This document shows positions 1 through 8,595 of a stretch of 64,000 bases of DNA, in pieces. Position 1 is the first letter of the stretch. Each line of letters opens with the position of its first letter. Made by a program: the position numbers and the translations under genes. The stretch comes from Paracoccus sp041927875 (lineage in GTDB: Bacteria > Pseudomonadota > Alphaproteobacteria > Rhodobacterales > Rhodobacteraceae). Below the pieces are notes generated by a model. That model saw only the letters and a list, made by a program, of their open reading frames with translations. It had not been told where the DNA came from and did not search any database. The stretch lies in NCBI RefSeq assembly GCF_041927875.1, contig NZ_JBHFHN010000008.1; one strand, written 5' to 3'.

Positions 1-392
1 GCATAGATCCAGGGCACATAAAGCGCCGCCGCCGCGCCAGCCAGGGCAAACAGCCAGTCGATCACCGGCAGGCCGAACAGCGACAGCGGGCCGCGCGAGG
101 CCGGCACCGGCTCACCGCTGCGGGTGAAGGCCGCGAAGAAGATGAACACCAGAAGCAGCGTCGCCGCCAGATGCAGGCCGCGATGCGTGGTGGCCTGCGG
201 GATGCCGAAACCGGCGGTGTAGTAATGATAGCACGACAGCAGGAACAGCAGCCCCCCCGCCAACAGCGTCATCGCGCCGGGCAGCGGGCGAAAGCGCAGT
301 TCGGGGTCGAACTTTTCCTCGATGGCTTGCAGCTCATCGGCGGTCAGATGGGTGACGTGCGGGCCGTGCCCGGTCTGCGGCGAAGTGGTCAT
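1..392 (-). CDS. TRAP transporter permease, fused small/large subunit type (partial, N-terminal part)
   Basis: N-terminal 130 residues of an inner-membrane permease; the rest lies beyond the window start. A soluble N-terminus of about 38 residues is followed by hydrophobic segments near residues 41-59, 73-90 and 107-127. This is how the 4TM/12TM fused permeases that partner TAXI receptors begin. Its neighbour supports the call: the TAXI-family binding protein ends 56 bp upstream in the same direction, so the two very likely form one operon, with the receptor delivering an unidentified (probably organic acid) substrate for Na+- or H+-driven uptake. A perfect 12-bp hairpin lies between the two genes and may set their expression ratio. 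The ATG start is the only good one after the hairpin. The substrate cannot be read from the sequence. Confidence 0.82.
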   Translation of the reverse strand, partial: MTTSPQTGHGPHVTHLTADELQAIEEKFDPELRFRPLPGAMTLLAGGLLFLLSCYHYYTAGFGIPQATTHRGLHLAATLLLVFIFFAAFTRSGEPVPASRGPLSLFGLPVIDWLFALAGAAAALYVPWIY

Positions 393-412
393 GTCTGTTT
401 CCTGGCAAAGGC

Positions 413-442
413 ACGGGCGCGGGGGGGATGCCCCGCGCCCGT
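413..442 (-). promoter_or_regulatory. intercistronic hairpin between TAXI receptor and TRAP permease
   Basis: A perfect 12-bp inverted repeat (ACGGGCGCGGGG paired with CCCCGCGCCCGT) with a 6-nt loop lies 7 bp after the receptor stop codon and about 20 bp before the permease start. There is no U-tract, so it is not a classic full terminator. A hairpin in this place usually stabilises the receptor message or lets only part of transcription through, giving more periplasmic receptor than permease. Confidence 0.6.
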
Positions 443-448
443 TGATCG

Positions 449-1456
449 TTACTTCAGCAGACCCGCTTCTTTATAGAAGCGTTCGGCACCCGGATGCAGC
501 GGAATGCCCAGACCATCCAGCGCATGTTCCTTGGTGATCAGCTTGCCCTTGGCATGGCCCGCATCCAGTTGCTTGCGGGTGTTGTCGTTCCACAGCGCCT
601 GGGTGATGCCATAGATCAGGTCATCGGGCTGATCGGCCGAAGTCACCCATTGCGCGCCGACGGCGATGGTAGCGGTGTCGGCATCGACGCCGTTATAGGT
701 GCCGGCTGGCACGGTATCGGCGGCAAAGAACGGGTATTTGGCGATGATCGCCTGCGCCGCCTCGGCCGGGATCGGCACCAGGGTAACGGCGTGCTGGCTG
801 GCCAGTTCGGCAATCGCCCCCGCCGGATAGCCGCCGACAAAGAAGAACGCATCCATCTGGCCGTCCTTCATCCGTTCGGCCGCCTGATCGGGCTTCAGGA
901 ACTCGGCGCGGACATCGCCTTCGGTCAGGCCCGCGCTTTCCAGCACGATGCGGGCATCGACCAGCGTGCCGGATCCCGGTTCGTCCATCGACACGCGCTT
1001 GCCCTTCAGATCGGCGACGCTGGCGATGCCGGCATCGGCGCGGGCCACCAGATGCAGCGATTCCGGGTAAAGGTTGGCGATGGCGCGCAGCTTGTCGGCG
1101 GCGGGCTGGCCCTCCCAGATGCCGGTGCCGGTCTGCGCCCAGGCGGCGACATCGCCCTGGACAAAGCCCGATTCCAGCGTGCCGCCCATGACCGCGTTCA
1201 CATTGGCGACCGAGCCATTGGCCGCGATGGCCGAGGCCACCAGACCGGGAACGCCGCAGGAGCCGCCCTCATCGCAGGGGCGCGACCCCGGCGGGTTCGA
1301 GATGGCATTGGCCAGCAGCCCGCCGATCGGGTAATAGGTGCCCGCGGTGCCGCCGGTGCCGATGCGGAAGAAGCTCATGTTCTGGGCCGAGGCCGCACCG
1401 GCCAGCGTGCCGATGGCCAGGGCCAGGCCCAGCAGGGGTTTCAGTCGAATGGTCAT
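449..1456 (-). CDS. TAXI family TRAP transporter solute-binding protein
   Basis: Periplasmic substrate receptor of a TRAP-TAXI transporter, 335 aa, the usual size. A Sec signal peptide is clear: basic start (MTIRLK), hydrophobic stretch, AxA-type cleavage site after about residue 24. The mature start, FFRIGTGGTAGTYYPIGG, is the typical TAXI opening. Later segments (LVARADAGIASVADLKGKRV, DEPGSGT) match the two-lobed periplasmic binding fold. A pair of Cys residues near positions 61 and 67 could form a disulfide. It heads an operon with the fused permease downstream. The start codon is preceded by GGAGG at good spacing, and an AT-rich TATAAAA element lies just upstream. The ligand is unknown. 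Confidence 0.92.
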   Translation of the reverse strand: MTIRLKPLLGLALAIGTLAGAASAQNMSFFRIGTGGTAGTYYPIGGLLANAISNPPGSRPCDEGGSCGVPGLVASAIAANGSVANVNAVMGGTLESGFVQGDVAAWAQTGTGIWEGQPAADKLRAIANLYPESLHLVARADAGIASVADLKGKRVSMDEPGSGTLVDARIVLESAGLTEGDVRAEFLKPDQAAERMKDGQMDAFFFVGGYPAGAIAELASQHAVTLVPIPAEAAQAIIAKYPFFAADTVPAGTYNGVDADTATIAVGAQWVTSADQPDDLIYGITQALWNDNTRKQLDAGHAKGKLITKEHALDGLGIPLHPGAERFYKEAGLLK

Positions 1457-1625
1457 CGCGGTCCTCCGTCAAACATTTTATATCCTCTAAAGGTGCGGCA
1501 GGCAGTCGCGGATGTCCAGCCATTCGCGCCGCTTTCACCCGCCGAAAGTCGCAGGGCGGGGGCGGGTTGCGTGTCGCCGCCCGGCGCGGCAAGGTGCGGC
1601 CAGACCGCAAGAAAGGGGCAAGGCC

Positions 1626-2678
1626 ATGACCCAAGACCAACCGATCCGGCTGAGCGCGCTGGCACATGGTGGCGGCTGCGGCTGCAAGCTCGCGCCCTCG
1701 GTTCTGCGCGAATTGCTGGCCGATCAGCCGCTGGCGGCGGCCTTTCCGCAGCTTCTGGTGGGCAGCGACACCGCCGATGACGCCGCCGTCTGGCAGGTCG
1801 ATGACGCGACCTGCGTGATTGCCACCACGGATTTCTTCATGCCGATGGTCGATGACCCGCGCGATTTCGGCCGCATCGCCGCGACCAATGCGATTTCCGA
1901 TGTCTATGCGATGGGCGGGCGGCCGATCATGGCGCTGGCGATCCTGGGAATGCCCATCGACAAGCTGCCCGCCGCCACCATCCGCGAGATCCTGAACGGC
2001 GGGGCCGATATCTGCGGTCAGGCCGGGATCCCGGTCGCGGGCGGCCACAGCATCGACGCGCCCGAGCCGATCTATGGGCTGGCCGTGATCGGGCTGGTGC
2101 ATCCCGAAAAGCTGCGCCGCAATACCGCCGCCCAGCCGGGCGATGCGCTGATCCTGACCAAGGGTCTGGGCGTCGGCATCTATTCCAGCGCCATCAAGAA
2201 GGGCAATCTGGACGCCGCCGGCTATGACGAGATGATCGCGACGACCACGCTGCTGAACCGGATCGGGGCAGATCTGGCCGATGACCCGGCGGTTCATGCG
2301 ATCACCGATGTCACCGGCTTCGGCATCCTGGGCCACGGGCTTGAGGTCGCGCGCGGTGCCGGTCTGCGGCTGGCCATCGACCTGCCCGCGCTGCCCCTGC
2401 TGAAGCGCGCGGTCGAGTTGGTGCAAAGCGGCCATGTCACCGGTGCGTCGCATCGCAACTGGGCGGCTTACGGCGATCAGGTGCGCCTGCCCGATGGCTT
2501 GCCCGACTGGCAGCGCCATCTGCTGACCGACCCGCAGACCTCGGGCGGGTTGCTGGTCAGCGTGGCCCCGGACGGCGCCGACCGGGTGCTGGCGCAGATC
2601 CGTGCCGCGGGCTATCCGCTGGCCGCCCGGATCGGCACGGTCGAGGACGGCCCGGCAGGCATCACCATCCGCGCCTAA
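1626..2678 (+). CDS. selD: selenide, water dikinase (SelD)
   Basis: Makes selenophosphate from selenide and ATP, the selenium donor for selenocysteine tRNA and/or 2-selenouridine in tRNA. 350 aa, close to the family norm. The start chosen gives an N-terminus with the hallmark HGGGCGCKL: Cys18 and Lys21 correspond to the catalytic Cys17/Lys20 of E. coli SelD. A plain Cys codon is used, not a Sec codon. PurM-like ATP-binding features follow (GSDTADDAAVWQ near residue 40; TDVTGFGILGHGLE near residue 230; LTDPQTSGGLL near residue 300). No selA, selB, selC or selenouridine synthase lies in the window. The stop overlaps the convergent metallophosphoesterase by 4 bp. Confidence 0.95.
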   Translation: MTQDQPIRLSALAHGGGCGCKLAPSVLRELLADQPLAAAFPQLLVGSDTADDAAVWQVDDATCVIATTDFFMPMVDDPRDFGRIAATNAISDVYAMGGRPIMALAILGMPIDKLPAATIREILNGGADICGQAGIPVAGGHSIDAPEPIYGLAVIGLVHPEKLRRNTAAQPGDALILTKGLGVGIYSSAIKKGNLDAAGYDEMIATTTLLNRIGADLADDPAVHAITDVTGFGILGHGLEVARGAGLRLAIDLPALPLLKRAVELVQSGHVTGASHRNWAAYGDQVRLPDGLPDWQRHLLTDPQTSGGLLVSVAPDGADRVLAQIRAAGYPLAARIGTVEDGPAGITIRA

Positions 2679-3457
2679 GGCTGATGCCAGCCGCTGCCGG
2701 TCCACAGGTAATCCAGCCGTTCAGGCGGCTGGAAATCGGTCGATCCCATCGGCACGATATGGCGGGTGATGCGCAGCGCGGGGCCGTCGAAGTCCAGCAC
2801 CGCATATTCGTTCTGACGGTCGTGCAGCCGGTCGCAAAGCGCGGTCCCGGCCTGGATGTGCAGCGGCCCGTGGCCCAGGCCCAGCACGTCCCAGATGTGG
2901 ATATGGCCTGACAGGATCAGCCGCGCCCCCGCCGCCGTCCAGTCGGCCAGGGCCTCATCCGCGCCCTCGGTCGGGGTCTTGGTGATGGTCGGGCGCTGGA
3001 TCAGCGGGTGGTGCAGGGCGATGACGCCGATCGCGTCGGGGCGGGCGCGCAGGGTTGCGGTGACCCGGGCGCGGGTCGCATCGTCGATGCGGCCGCGCTG
3101 CCAGACGTGCGGGTCGGTGGTGTTGACGCCGATCACCCGCAGCGCACCCAGATCGCGGGCAGGGGCCAGCACCGGATCAATCGTGCGCCGATAGCCGTCC
3201 CACGGCCACCAGAGCCGCGCGAGGATGTTGAACAGCGGCACATCGTGATTGCCCGGCACGGTGATCCAGGGCGCGGTCAGGCGCGGCAGGAAATCGCGCG
3301 CCAGATCGAATTGCGCCGCCCGCGCGCGATGCGTCAGATCGCCGGTGATCACCACCAGATCGGCGCGCGCGGCATTGACGCGGCGGATCAGAGGGTCCAC
3401 CAGATCGCCCCGGTGCAGGCCGAAATGCAGATCGGACAGAAGGATCAGTCGGCTCAC
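2675..3457 (-). CDS. metallophosphoesterase, calcineurin-like
   Basis: Two-metal phosphoesterase of unknown substrate, 260 aa from the GTG chosen here. The canonical metal-binding blocks appear in order: DLHFG near the N-terminus, GDLTHR, GNHD, then a histidine block (ALHHP) and SGHIH. There is no signal peptide, so it is cytoplasmic. The frame is open further upstream, but the GTG at 3457 puts the first motif where small family members have it and clears the upstream lipid-kinase gene, which ends at 3508; a GTG at 3487 is the main alternative. Neighbouring phosphoesterase and DAGK-like genes in one direction suggest co-transcription. Substrate (cyclic nucleotide, UDP-sugar or lipid phosphate) is not evident. 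Confidence 0.85.
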   Translation of the reverse strand: MSRLILLSDLHFGLHRGDLVDPLIRRVNAARADLVVITGDLTHRARAAQFDLARDFLPRLTAPWITVPGNHDVPLFNILARLWWPWDGYRRTIDPVLAPARDLGALRVIGVNTTDPHVWQRGRIDDATRARVTATLRARPDAIGVIALHHPLIQRPTITKTPTEGADEALADWTAAGARLILSGHIHIWDVLGLGHGPLHIQAGTALCDRLHDRQNEYAVLDFDGPALRITRHIVPMGSTDFQPPERLDYLWTGSGWHQP

Positions 3458-3507
3458 GTCTTGGTCCCGCGAAAGGCGATCGGTCACAGTCAAGGGCACG
3501 GTCAAGG

Positions 3508-4461
3508 TCACGGCCGCGCGCCGCGTGCGATGCTGCCATCGGGGCGCCGTTCGGGCGCCAGCACCCACAGGGCGTCCGGCCTGACACGCAACCGGAACGG
3601 TCCCGACATCTGCGACTTTTCCCCGTCATGCGCAACCTTTCGTTGCCGGGGGCGGCTGTCGATGGTCAGATCGTCGGCGCAGATCAGGTCAAAGTCGCTG
3701 GCCCGCGCGGCCCGCCCCATCGCCAGCCGCAGCGCCGCGCCGATCAGCGCCCAGGGGCTGCGGCCATGGGCGACAAACAGCGCCAGATGACCGTCGTGCA
3801 GCGCCTCGCCGCCCTCAAGCCCAAGGCTTTCCAGTTGCAGGGGGCTGGCGGCGACAAAGGCCAGCCGGGTCTTGAAACGCCGCAGCCGGTCGCCATCCTG
3901 CACCGACAGCCGCATCCGGCGGCGCATCTGCGTCAGGCTGGTCAGCACCGTCCAATAGGCCCCCAGCCGCGACCGGCCCCAGCGACGATAAAGGCTTTCG
4001 CGCGCCTCGAGGATCTCGGGGTAAAGGCCGAAGCTGGCGTTGTTCAGAAACACGGTGCCGTTGACCTCGGCCAGGTCGATGGCGCGGGGGCGGGCGGCGA
4101 TCAGGGTGGTCAGGGCCGTGGCGGCATCATCGCCCATGCCCAGATCGCGCGCGAAATAGTTGAAGGTTCCGGTCGGGATCGGCGCCATCACAACGTCGCT
4201 GCCCGCCAGCGCCTGCGCGACCGCCGCCTGGGTGCCGTCGCCGCCGACCGACAGCACCACATCCGCCCCCGCGTCGCGCGCGCGGGCGGCAAGGTCGCCG
4301 GGGTTGCCGCCCTTGGGAATCTCATGCCAGTCGAGGCTGGCGCAGCGCCCCGACAGCGCATCGGTGATCGCCCCGCGCAGATCGGCCGCCGCCCCCTTGC
4401 CCGAGGCCGCGTTGATCACCACCGCCACCCGCGCCCGCGCCAGATCGAAACCGTCCATCAC
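3508..4461 (-). CDS. diacylglycerol kinase-like / YegS-type lipid kinase
   Basis: Catalytic-domain protein of the DAGK/sphingosine kinase family, 317 aa, cytoplasmic or membrane-associated. It starts with a Rossmann-like VAVVINAASGKG and carries the nucleotide-binding signature SVGGDGT near residue 76, followed by PIPTGTFNYFARDLG, where family members read P.GT.N..AR. The C-terminal half is the beta-sandwich with NNASFG. The substrate may be diacylglycerol or another lipid alcohol, as in YegS. It sits 50 bp upstream of the metallophosphoesterase and divergently from the aldo/keto reductase. Either of two adjacent ATG codons could start it; the first is used. Confidence 0.86.
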   Translation of the reverse strand: MMDGFDLARARVAVVINAASGKGAAADLRGAITDALSGRCASLDWHEIPKGGNPGDLAARARDAGADVVLSVGGDGTQAAVAQALAGSDVVMAPIPTGTFNYFARDLGMGDDAATALTTLIAARPRAIDLAEVNGTVFLNNASFGLYPEILEARESLYRRWGRSRLGAYWTVLTSLTQMRRRMRLSVQDGDRLRRFKTRLAFVAASPLQLESLGLEGGEALHDGHLALFVAHGRSPWALIGAALRLAMGRAARASDFDLICADDLTIDSRPRQRKVAHDGEKSQMSGPFRLRVRPDALWVLAPERRPDGSIARGARP

Positions 4462-4537
4462 GCACCATCCCCCAAGGCCTGTGGCCGCCGCATAACCCAG
4501 TGCCGCCCCGGCGGGTTCCCGCTGCGGCGAAGGGCTC

Positions 4538-4567
4538 TGGTCAAGGCGCGGGGGCGGGCGCTAACAT
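4538..4567 (+). promoter_or_regulatory. putative promoter of the aldo/keto reductase
   Basis: TGGTCA and TAACAT are separated by 18 bp, ending 25 bp before the ATG. An AGGAGG ribosome site follows at 4582. The -35 is weak, so this is tentative. Confidence 0.35.
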
Positions 4568-4592
4568 CGCGCGTGACCGACAGGAGGCTGCG

Positions 4593-5621
4593 ATGACATG
4601 GACCCCCGCTGATGATCGTTATGACCGCATGGCCTATCGCCGCTGCGGGCGCTCGGGGCTGAAACTGCCCGCCATCAGCCTAGGGCTGTGGCACAATTTC
4701 GGCGATGATACACCGCATCAGACCAAGCGCGACATGTGCCGCACCGCCTTTGATCTGGGCATCACCCATTTCGACCTGGCCAACAACTATGGCCCGCCCG
4801 GCGGCAGCGCCGAGACCGCATTCGGGCAGATCCTGGCGACCGATTTCGCCGCGCATCGCGATGAGCTGATCATCAGTTCCAAGGCCGGTTACGATATGTG
4901 GCCCGGTCCCTATGGCGAATGGGGATCGCGCAAGTATCTGATCGCCAGTTGCGACCAGTCGCTGCGGCGCCTGGGGTTGGATTACGTCGACATCTTCTAT
5001 TCGCACCGGCTGGACCCCGACACCCCGCTGGAAGAAACCATGGGCGCGCTGGATCACATCGTGCGGTCGGGCCGGGCGCTGTATGTGGGGATTTCCAGCT
5101 ATAACGCCGAACGCACCCGGCAGGCGGCGGCGATCCTGCGGGATCTGGGCACGCCCTGCCTGATCCATCAACCCAGCTACAACCTGTTCAATCGCTGGGT
5201 CGAAAGCGATGGCCTGCTGGACACGCTGGAGGATCTGGGTATCGGCAGCATCGCCTTTACGCCGCTGGCGCAGGGGCTGCTGACCGACCGCTATCTGAAG
5301 GACGTGCCCGCAAACAGCCGCGCCAGCCAGGGCAAATCGCTGGATGGCGGCGTCATCGACGACCGGATGCGCGCCACCCTGCGCGGGCTGAACGAGATCG
5401 CCGGGGCGCGCGGGCAGACGCTGGCGCAGATGGCGATTGCCTGGGTCTTGCGCGGCGGGCGCGTGACCTCGGCGCTGATCGGGGCGTCGCGTCCGGGGCA
5501 GATCCGCGACTGCGTGGGCGCCATCGACCGGCTGGACTTCAGCGATGAGGAAATCACCCGGATCGACGACCTCGCCTATGACGCCGGGATCAACCTGTGG
5601 GCGCGCAGCTCGGACGGTTAG
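4593..5621 (+). CDS. aldo/keto reductase, YghZ (L-glyceraldehyde 3-phosphate reductase) type
   Basis: NADPH-dependent carbonyl reductase with a TIM-barrel fold, 342 aa. It resembles E. coli YghZ/Gpr (about 346 aa), which reduces L-glyceraldehyde 3-phosphate and other aldehydes such as methylglyoxal. The catalytic tetrad is visible: Asp in FDLANNYGPP with its Tyr, Lys in SSKAGYDMWPGPYG, and His in FYSHRLDPDTP. The MWPGPYGEWGSRKYL segment is characteristic of this AKR14-like subgroup. C-terminal cofactor residues lie around SALIGASRPGQI. The start at the ATG behind AGGAGG is preferred over an upstream in-frame codon. It reads divergently from the lipid-kinase gene. The physiological substrate is inferred only. 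Confidence 0.88.
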   Translation: MTWTPADDRYDRMAYRRCGRSGLKLPAISLGLWHNFGDDTPHQTKRDMCRTAFDLGITHFDLANNYGPPGGSAETAFGQILATDFAAHRDELIISSKAGYDMWPGPYGEWGSRKYLIASCDQSLRRLGLDYVDIFYSHRLDPDTPLEETMGALDHIVRSGRALYVGISSYNAERTRQAAAILRDLGTPCLIHQPSYNLFNRWVESDGLLDTLEDLGIGSIAFTPLAQGLLTDRYLKDVPANSRASQGKSLDGGVIDDRMRATLRGLNEIAGARGQTLAQMAIAWVLRGGRVTSALIGASRPGQIRDCVGAIDRLDFSDEEITRIDDLAYDAGINLWARSSDG

Positions 5622-5724
5622 GGCCGCATTGAACCCCCGCGGAGGCTCTGCCATAACGCCGCCAGCCACGCCCGCCCGGCCCGCAGCATCGCGGACCGGC
5701 GGCCAGCCAAGGGGGTTTCCGATC

Positions 5725-7566
5725 ATGCGCCCGTCCTCCGCGACCTCATCCGATGCCGTGAGCCTGGAACGCGGCCAGGGCCTGCGCACGATCCGCAAGG
5801 TGCTGCCCTATCTATGGCCCAAGGACGCGCCCTGGGTGCGGCAGCGGGTGGTGCTGGCGCTGTCGCTTTTGGCGGTGGCCAAGGTCGTGTCGGTCATGAC
5901 GCCGTTCTTTTACAAGGCCGCCGTCGATGCGCTGGCTGGCGAGGCGCGCGACGATGGCTGGCTGGTTGCCCTGGGCGCCATCGGCCTGACCGTCGCCTAT
6001 GGGCTGGCGCGCCTTGGCAATGTCGGCTTTTCCGAATTGCGCGATGCGGTCTTTGTGCGCGTCGCGCAGCGCGCCCTGCGGCAACTGGCGAATGAGACAT
6101 TCGCCCATATCCACCGCCTGTCGATGCGCTTTCACATCACCCGCAAGACCGGCGGGCTGTCGCGGATCATCGAGCGCGGGGTCAAGGGCGTCGATTTCCT
6201 GCTGCGCTTTCTGTTGTTCTCGATCGGCCCGCTGATGCTAGAACTGGCGCTGGTCGCCGCCATCTTCGCGGTGATGTTCGGCTTTTGGTACATGGTCGCG
6301 GTGCTGGCCACGATCATCGCCTATGTCGCCTTCACCTTCCGCGTCACCGAATGGCGGGTCAAGCTGCGCCGGGCGATGAACGATCAGGATACCGAGGCCA
6401 ACCAGAAGGCCATCGACAGCCTGCTGAACTTTGAAACCGTGCGCTATTTCGGCGCCGCCGGGCGCGAGGCCGCGCGCTATGACGCGGCCATGGCGGGTTA
6501 TGAGAAGATGGCCGTGAAAACCGGCCTGTCGCTGGCGCTGCTGAACTTTGGCCAGGCGCTGATCATCACCTCGGGGCTGGTGGCGGTGATGGTGATGGCG
6601 GCGCGCGGCGTGATGTCGGGGGCGCTGACGGTGGGCGATTTCGTTATGGTCAACGCCTACATGATCCAGATCACCATGCCGCTGGGCTTTCTGGGCACCG
6701 TCTACCGCGAGATCCGACAGGCGCTTGTCGACATGGCGCAGATGTTCACCCTGCTGGAACAACCGGCCGAGATCACCGACGCCCCCGGCGCGACCGCGCT
6801 GCGGGTGACGGGGGGCGAGGTGGTGTTCGATGATGTGCGTTTCGCCTACGAACCGGCGCGCCAGATCCTGAAGGGCGTCAGCCTGCGCGTTCCCGCCGGG
6901 CAGACCGTGGCGCTGGTCGGGCCATCGGGTTCGGGCAAATCGACCATCGGGCGGCTCTTGTTCCGGTTCTACGATGTAACCGGCGGTGCGGTCAGGATCG
7001 ACGGCCAGGACGTGCGTGACGTGACCCAGGCCAGCCTGCACGCCGCCATCGGCGTGGTGCCGCAGGATACGGTTCTGTTCAACGATACCATCCTTTACAA
7101 CATCGCCTATGGCCGCCCCGAGGCGACCCGGCCCGAGATCGAGGCCGCCGCCCGCGCCGCGCGCATCCACGACTTCATCACTTCATTGCCCGATGGCTAT
7201 GACACGACGGTGGGTGAACGCGGGCTGAAGCTGTCGGGCGGCGAAAAGCAGCGGGTGGGGATCGCGCGCACGATCCTGAAAAATCCGCCGATCCTGCTGC
7301 TGGATGAGGCGACAAGCGCGCTGGACACCCAGACCGAACGCGACATTCAGGACAGCCTGACCGAGATGGGGCAGGGACGCACGGTGATCTCCATCGCGCA
7401 CAGGCTGTCCACCATCGCCCAGGCCGATCTGATCGTGGTGCTGGATCAGGGCGAAGTGGCCGAGCAGGGCACGCATGAGGCATTGCTGGCGCGCGGTGGC
7501 CGTTACGCCGCGATGTGGGCGCGCCAGTCTGCCGAGGCCGAGGCGCAGGGCAAGGCCGCAGAATAG
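5725..7566 (+). CDS. ABC transporter, Atm1/ABCB7-type half-transporter (permease + ATPase)
   Basis: Inner-membrane homodimeric exporter, 613 aa: six transmembrane helices (about residues 40-330) fused to one nucleotide-binding domain. Walker A is GPSGSGKST, the signature is LSGGEKQRVGIART and Walker B is ILLLDEATSALD. The sequence style (LNFETVRYFGAAGREAARYD in the TMD, then KTGLSLALLNFGQ) is that of bacterial Atm1 proteins, which export glutathione polysulfide or metal-thiol conjugates and are related to the mitochondrial Fe-S exporter. The ATG at 5725 places a roughly 35-residue cytoplasmic tail before TM1; an upstream open extension overlaps the aldo/keto reductase and lacks family likeness. 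Probably monocistronic or co-transcribed with the reductase 104 bp upstream. Confidence 0.9.
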   Translation: MRPSSATSSDAVSLERGQGLRTIRKVLPYLWPKDAPWVRQRVVLALSLLAVAKVVSVMTPFFYKAAVDALAGEARDDGWLVALGAIGLTVAYGLARLGNVGFSELRDAVFVRVAQRALRQLANETFAHIHRLSMRFHITRKTGGLSRIIERGVKGVDFLLRFLLFSIGPLMLELALVAAIFAVMFGFWYMVAVLATIIAYVAFTFRVTEWRVKLRRAMNDQDTEANQKAIDSLLNFETVRYFGAAGREAARYDAAMAGYEKMAVKTGLSLALLNFGQALIITSGLVAVMVMAARGVMSGALTVGDFVMVNAYMIQITMPLGFLGTVYREIRQALVDMAQMFTLLEQPAEITDAPGATALRVTGGEVVFDDVRFAYEPARQILKGVSLRVPAGQTVALVGPSGSGKSTIGRLLFRFYDVTGGAVRIDGQDVRDVTQASLHAAIGVVPQDTVLFNDTILYNIAYGRPEATRPEIEAAARAARIHDFITSLPDGYDTTVGERGLKLSGGEKQRVGIARTILKNPPILLLDEATSALDTQTERDIQDSLTEMGQGRTVISIAHRLSTIAQADLIVVLDQGEVAEQGTHEALLARGGRYAAMWARQSAEAEAQGKAAE

Positions 7567-7868
7567 CGGCGCGCACTTTGCGCCAGCGGCGCCGAGGATG
7601 ATGATCTTGGGTCTGAGGGGCTGCCCCGCGTTCGGATCGCCGCCCGGATTGCGCTGTCCGAATCGGCCTCCTGCCTTGGGGCAAGGCGGGGTTGGTGCCG
7701 TCTGTTCGCAGGCAGGCACATCCGTCGCCCGCCCGCCGTGCCGCCCGGAAGCGACTTTCATCGCGGCCGCGGCGGGCGCTCACCGCGGCGTGCTTGGCAA
7801 AAGCCGCCCGCTGCGTGTAAGAAGCCGCAGGGGCCATCCGCCGCGCCCCCCAGACCAAAGGACCGGAC
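7567..7868. other. 302-bp intergenic stretch with no gene
   Basis: Between the ABC exporter and the yfgM-like gene. No convincing coding frame or RNA is visible. An imperfect GC-rich inverted repeat just after the exporter stop (around 7567-7600) may aid termination. Near the 3' end a TTGGCA/TAAGAA pair is a candidate promoter for the next operon. Confidence 0.5.
7794..7823 (+). promoter_or_regulatory. putative promoter of yfgM-bamB-der
   Basis: TTGGCA (7794-7799) and TAAGAA (7818-7823) are 18 bp apart, 46 bp before the GTG start of the yfgM-like gene. The TAAG-type -10 recurs at several other genes in the window. Confidence 0.4.
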
Positions 7869-8546
7869 GTGAGCGAGACCGACAGTTTCATCGACGAAGT
7901 GACCGAGGAAGTGCGCCGCGACCGGATGGCCGCGATGATGCGCAAATACGGCTGGATCGCGTTTCTGATCATCGCGCTGATCGTCGGCGGGGCCGCGTTC
8001 AACGAATGGCGCAAGTCGCGCGATGCGGCGGCGGCACAGGCTTTTGGCGATGCCATCCTTGCGGCGCAAGGTCAGCCCGACCGGCTGGCCGCGCTGGACG
8101 GGCTGGCGGCGCAGGCGGACCTTTCGGCGCAGCAAAAGGCGCTGGTCACGATGATGGCTGCCGATGCGGCGCTGATCGCCGGGGACCGCGCGGGGGCCAA
8201 GACCCGGCTGGAGCAGATGGCGGGCGATGCGACGCTGCCCGGATCGCTGCGCGACATGCTGCGGCTGAAGGTCGTGCTGCTGGCCGACCCGACCGCCGAT
8301 CCCGCACTGACCGATGCCGCGCTGACCGAACTGGCCGCGCCCGGCGCGCCCTATCGCACGCTGGCGCTGGAACAGAAGGCCGCCGCCTTGGCCGCCGCCG
8401 GACGCGGCGACGAGGCGGTGTCGCTGTATCGGCAGATCCTGGCGGAACCGGAACTGACCGCCGGCCTGCGCCGCCGCGTCGGCGAGATCATGGTGACCTT
8501 GGGCGCCGACCCCGAGGCCGAGGCGCTGGCCCCGGCAATGCAATAG
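7869..8546 (+). CDS. YfgM-like tetratricopeptide membrane protein (ancillary Sec translocon / BAM-linked)
   Basis: 225 aa, single-pass inner-membrane protein. A charged N-terminus of about 27 residues is followed by one transmembrane helix (GWIAFLIIALIVGGAAFNEW) and a periplasmic helical domain built from TPR-like repeats rich in Ala and Leu. This is the YfgM/DUF2133 architecture, a SecYEG-associated chaperone-like factor. The context is diagnostic: bamB and der follow directly, the same order as yfgM-bamB-der in many proteobacteria. It starts at GTG; no better upstream start exists. A role in handing over exported proteins is inferred from the family. Confidence 0.85.
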   Translation: MSETDSFIDEVTEEVRRDRMAAMMRKYGWIAFLIIALIVGGAAFNEWRKSRDAAAAQAFGDAILAAQGQPDRLAALDGLAAQADLSAQQKALVTMMAADAALIAGDRAGAKTRLEQMAGDATLPGSLRDMLRLKVVLLADPTADPALTDAALTELAAPGAPYRTLALEQKAAALAAAGRGDEAVSLYRQILAEPELTAGLRRRVGEIMVTLGADPEAEALAPAMQ

Positions 8547-8595
8547 GCCGGACCGGGGCACCGGCGGCATCGGATCGAATGGCAGGGAGACGGCA

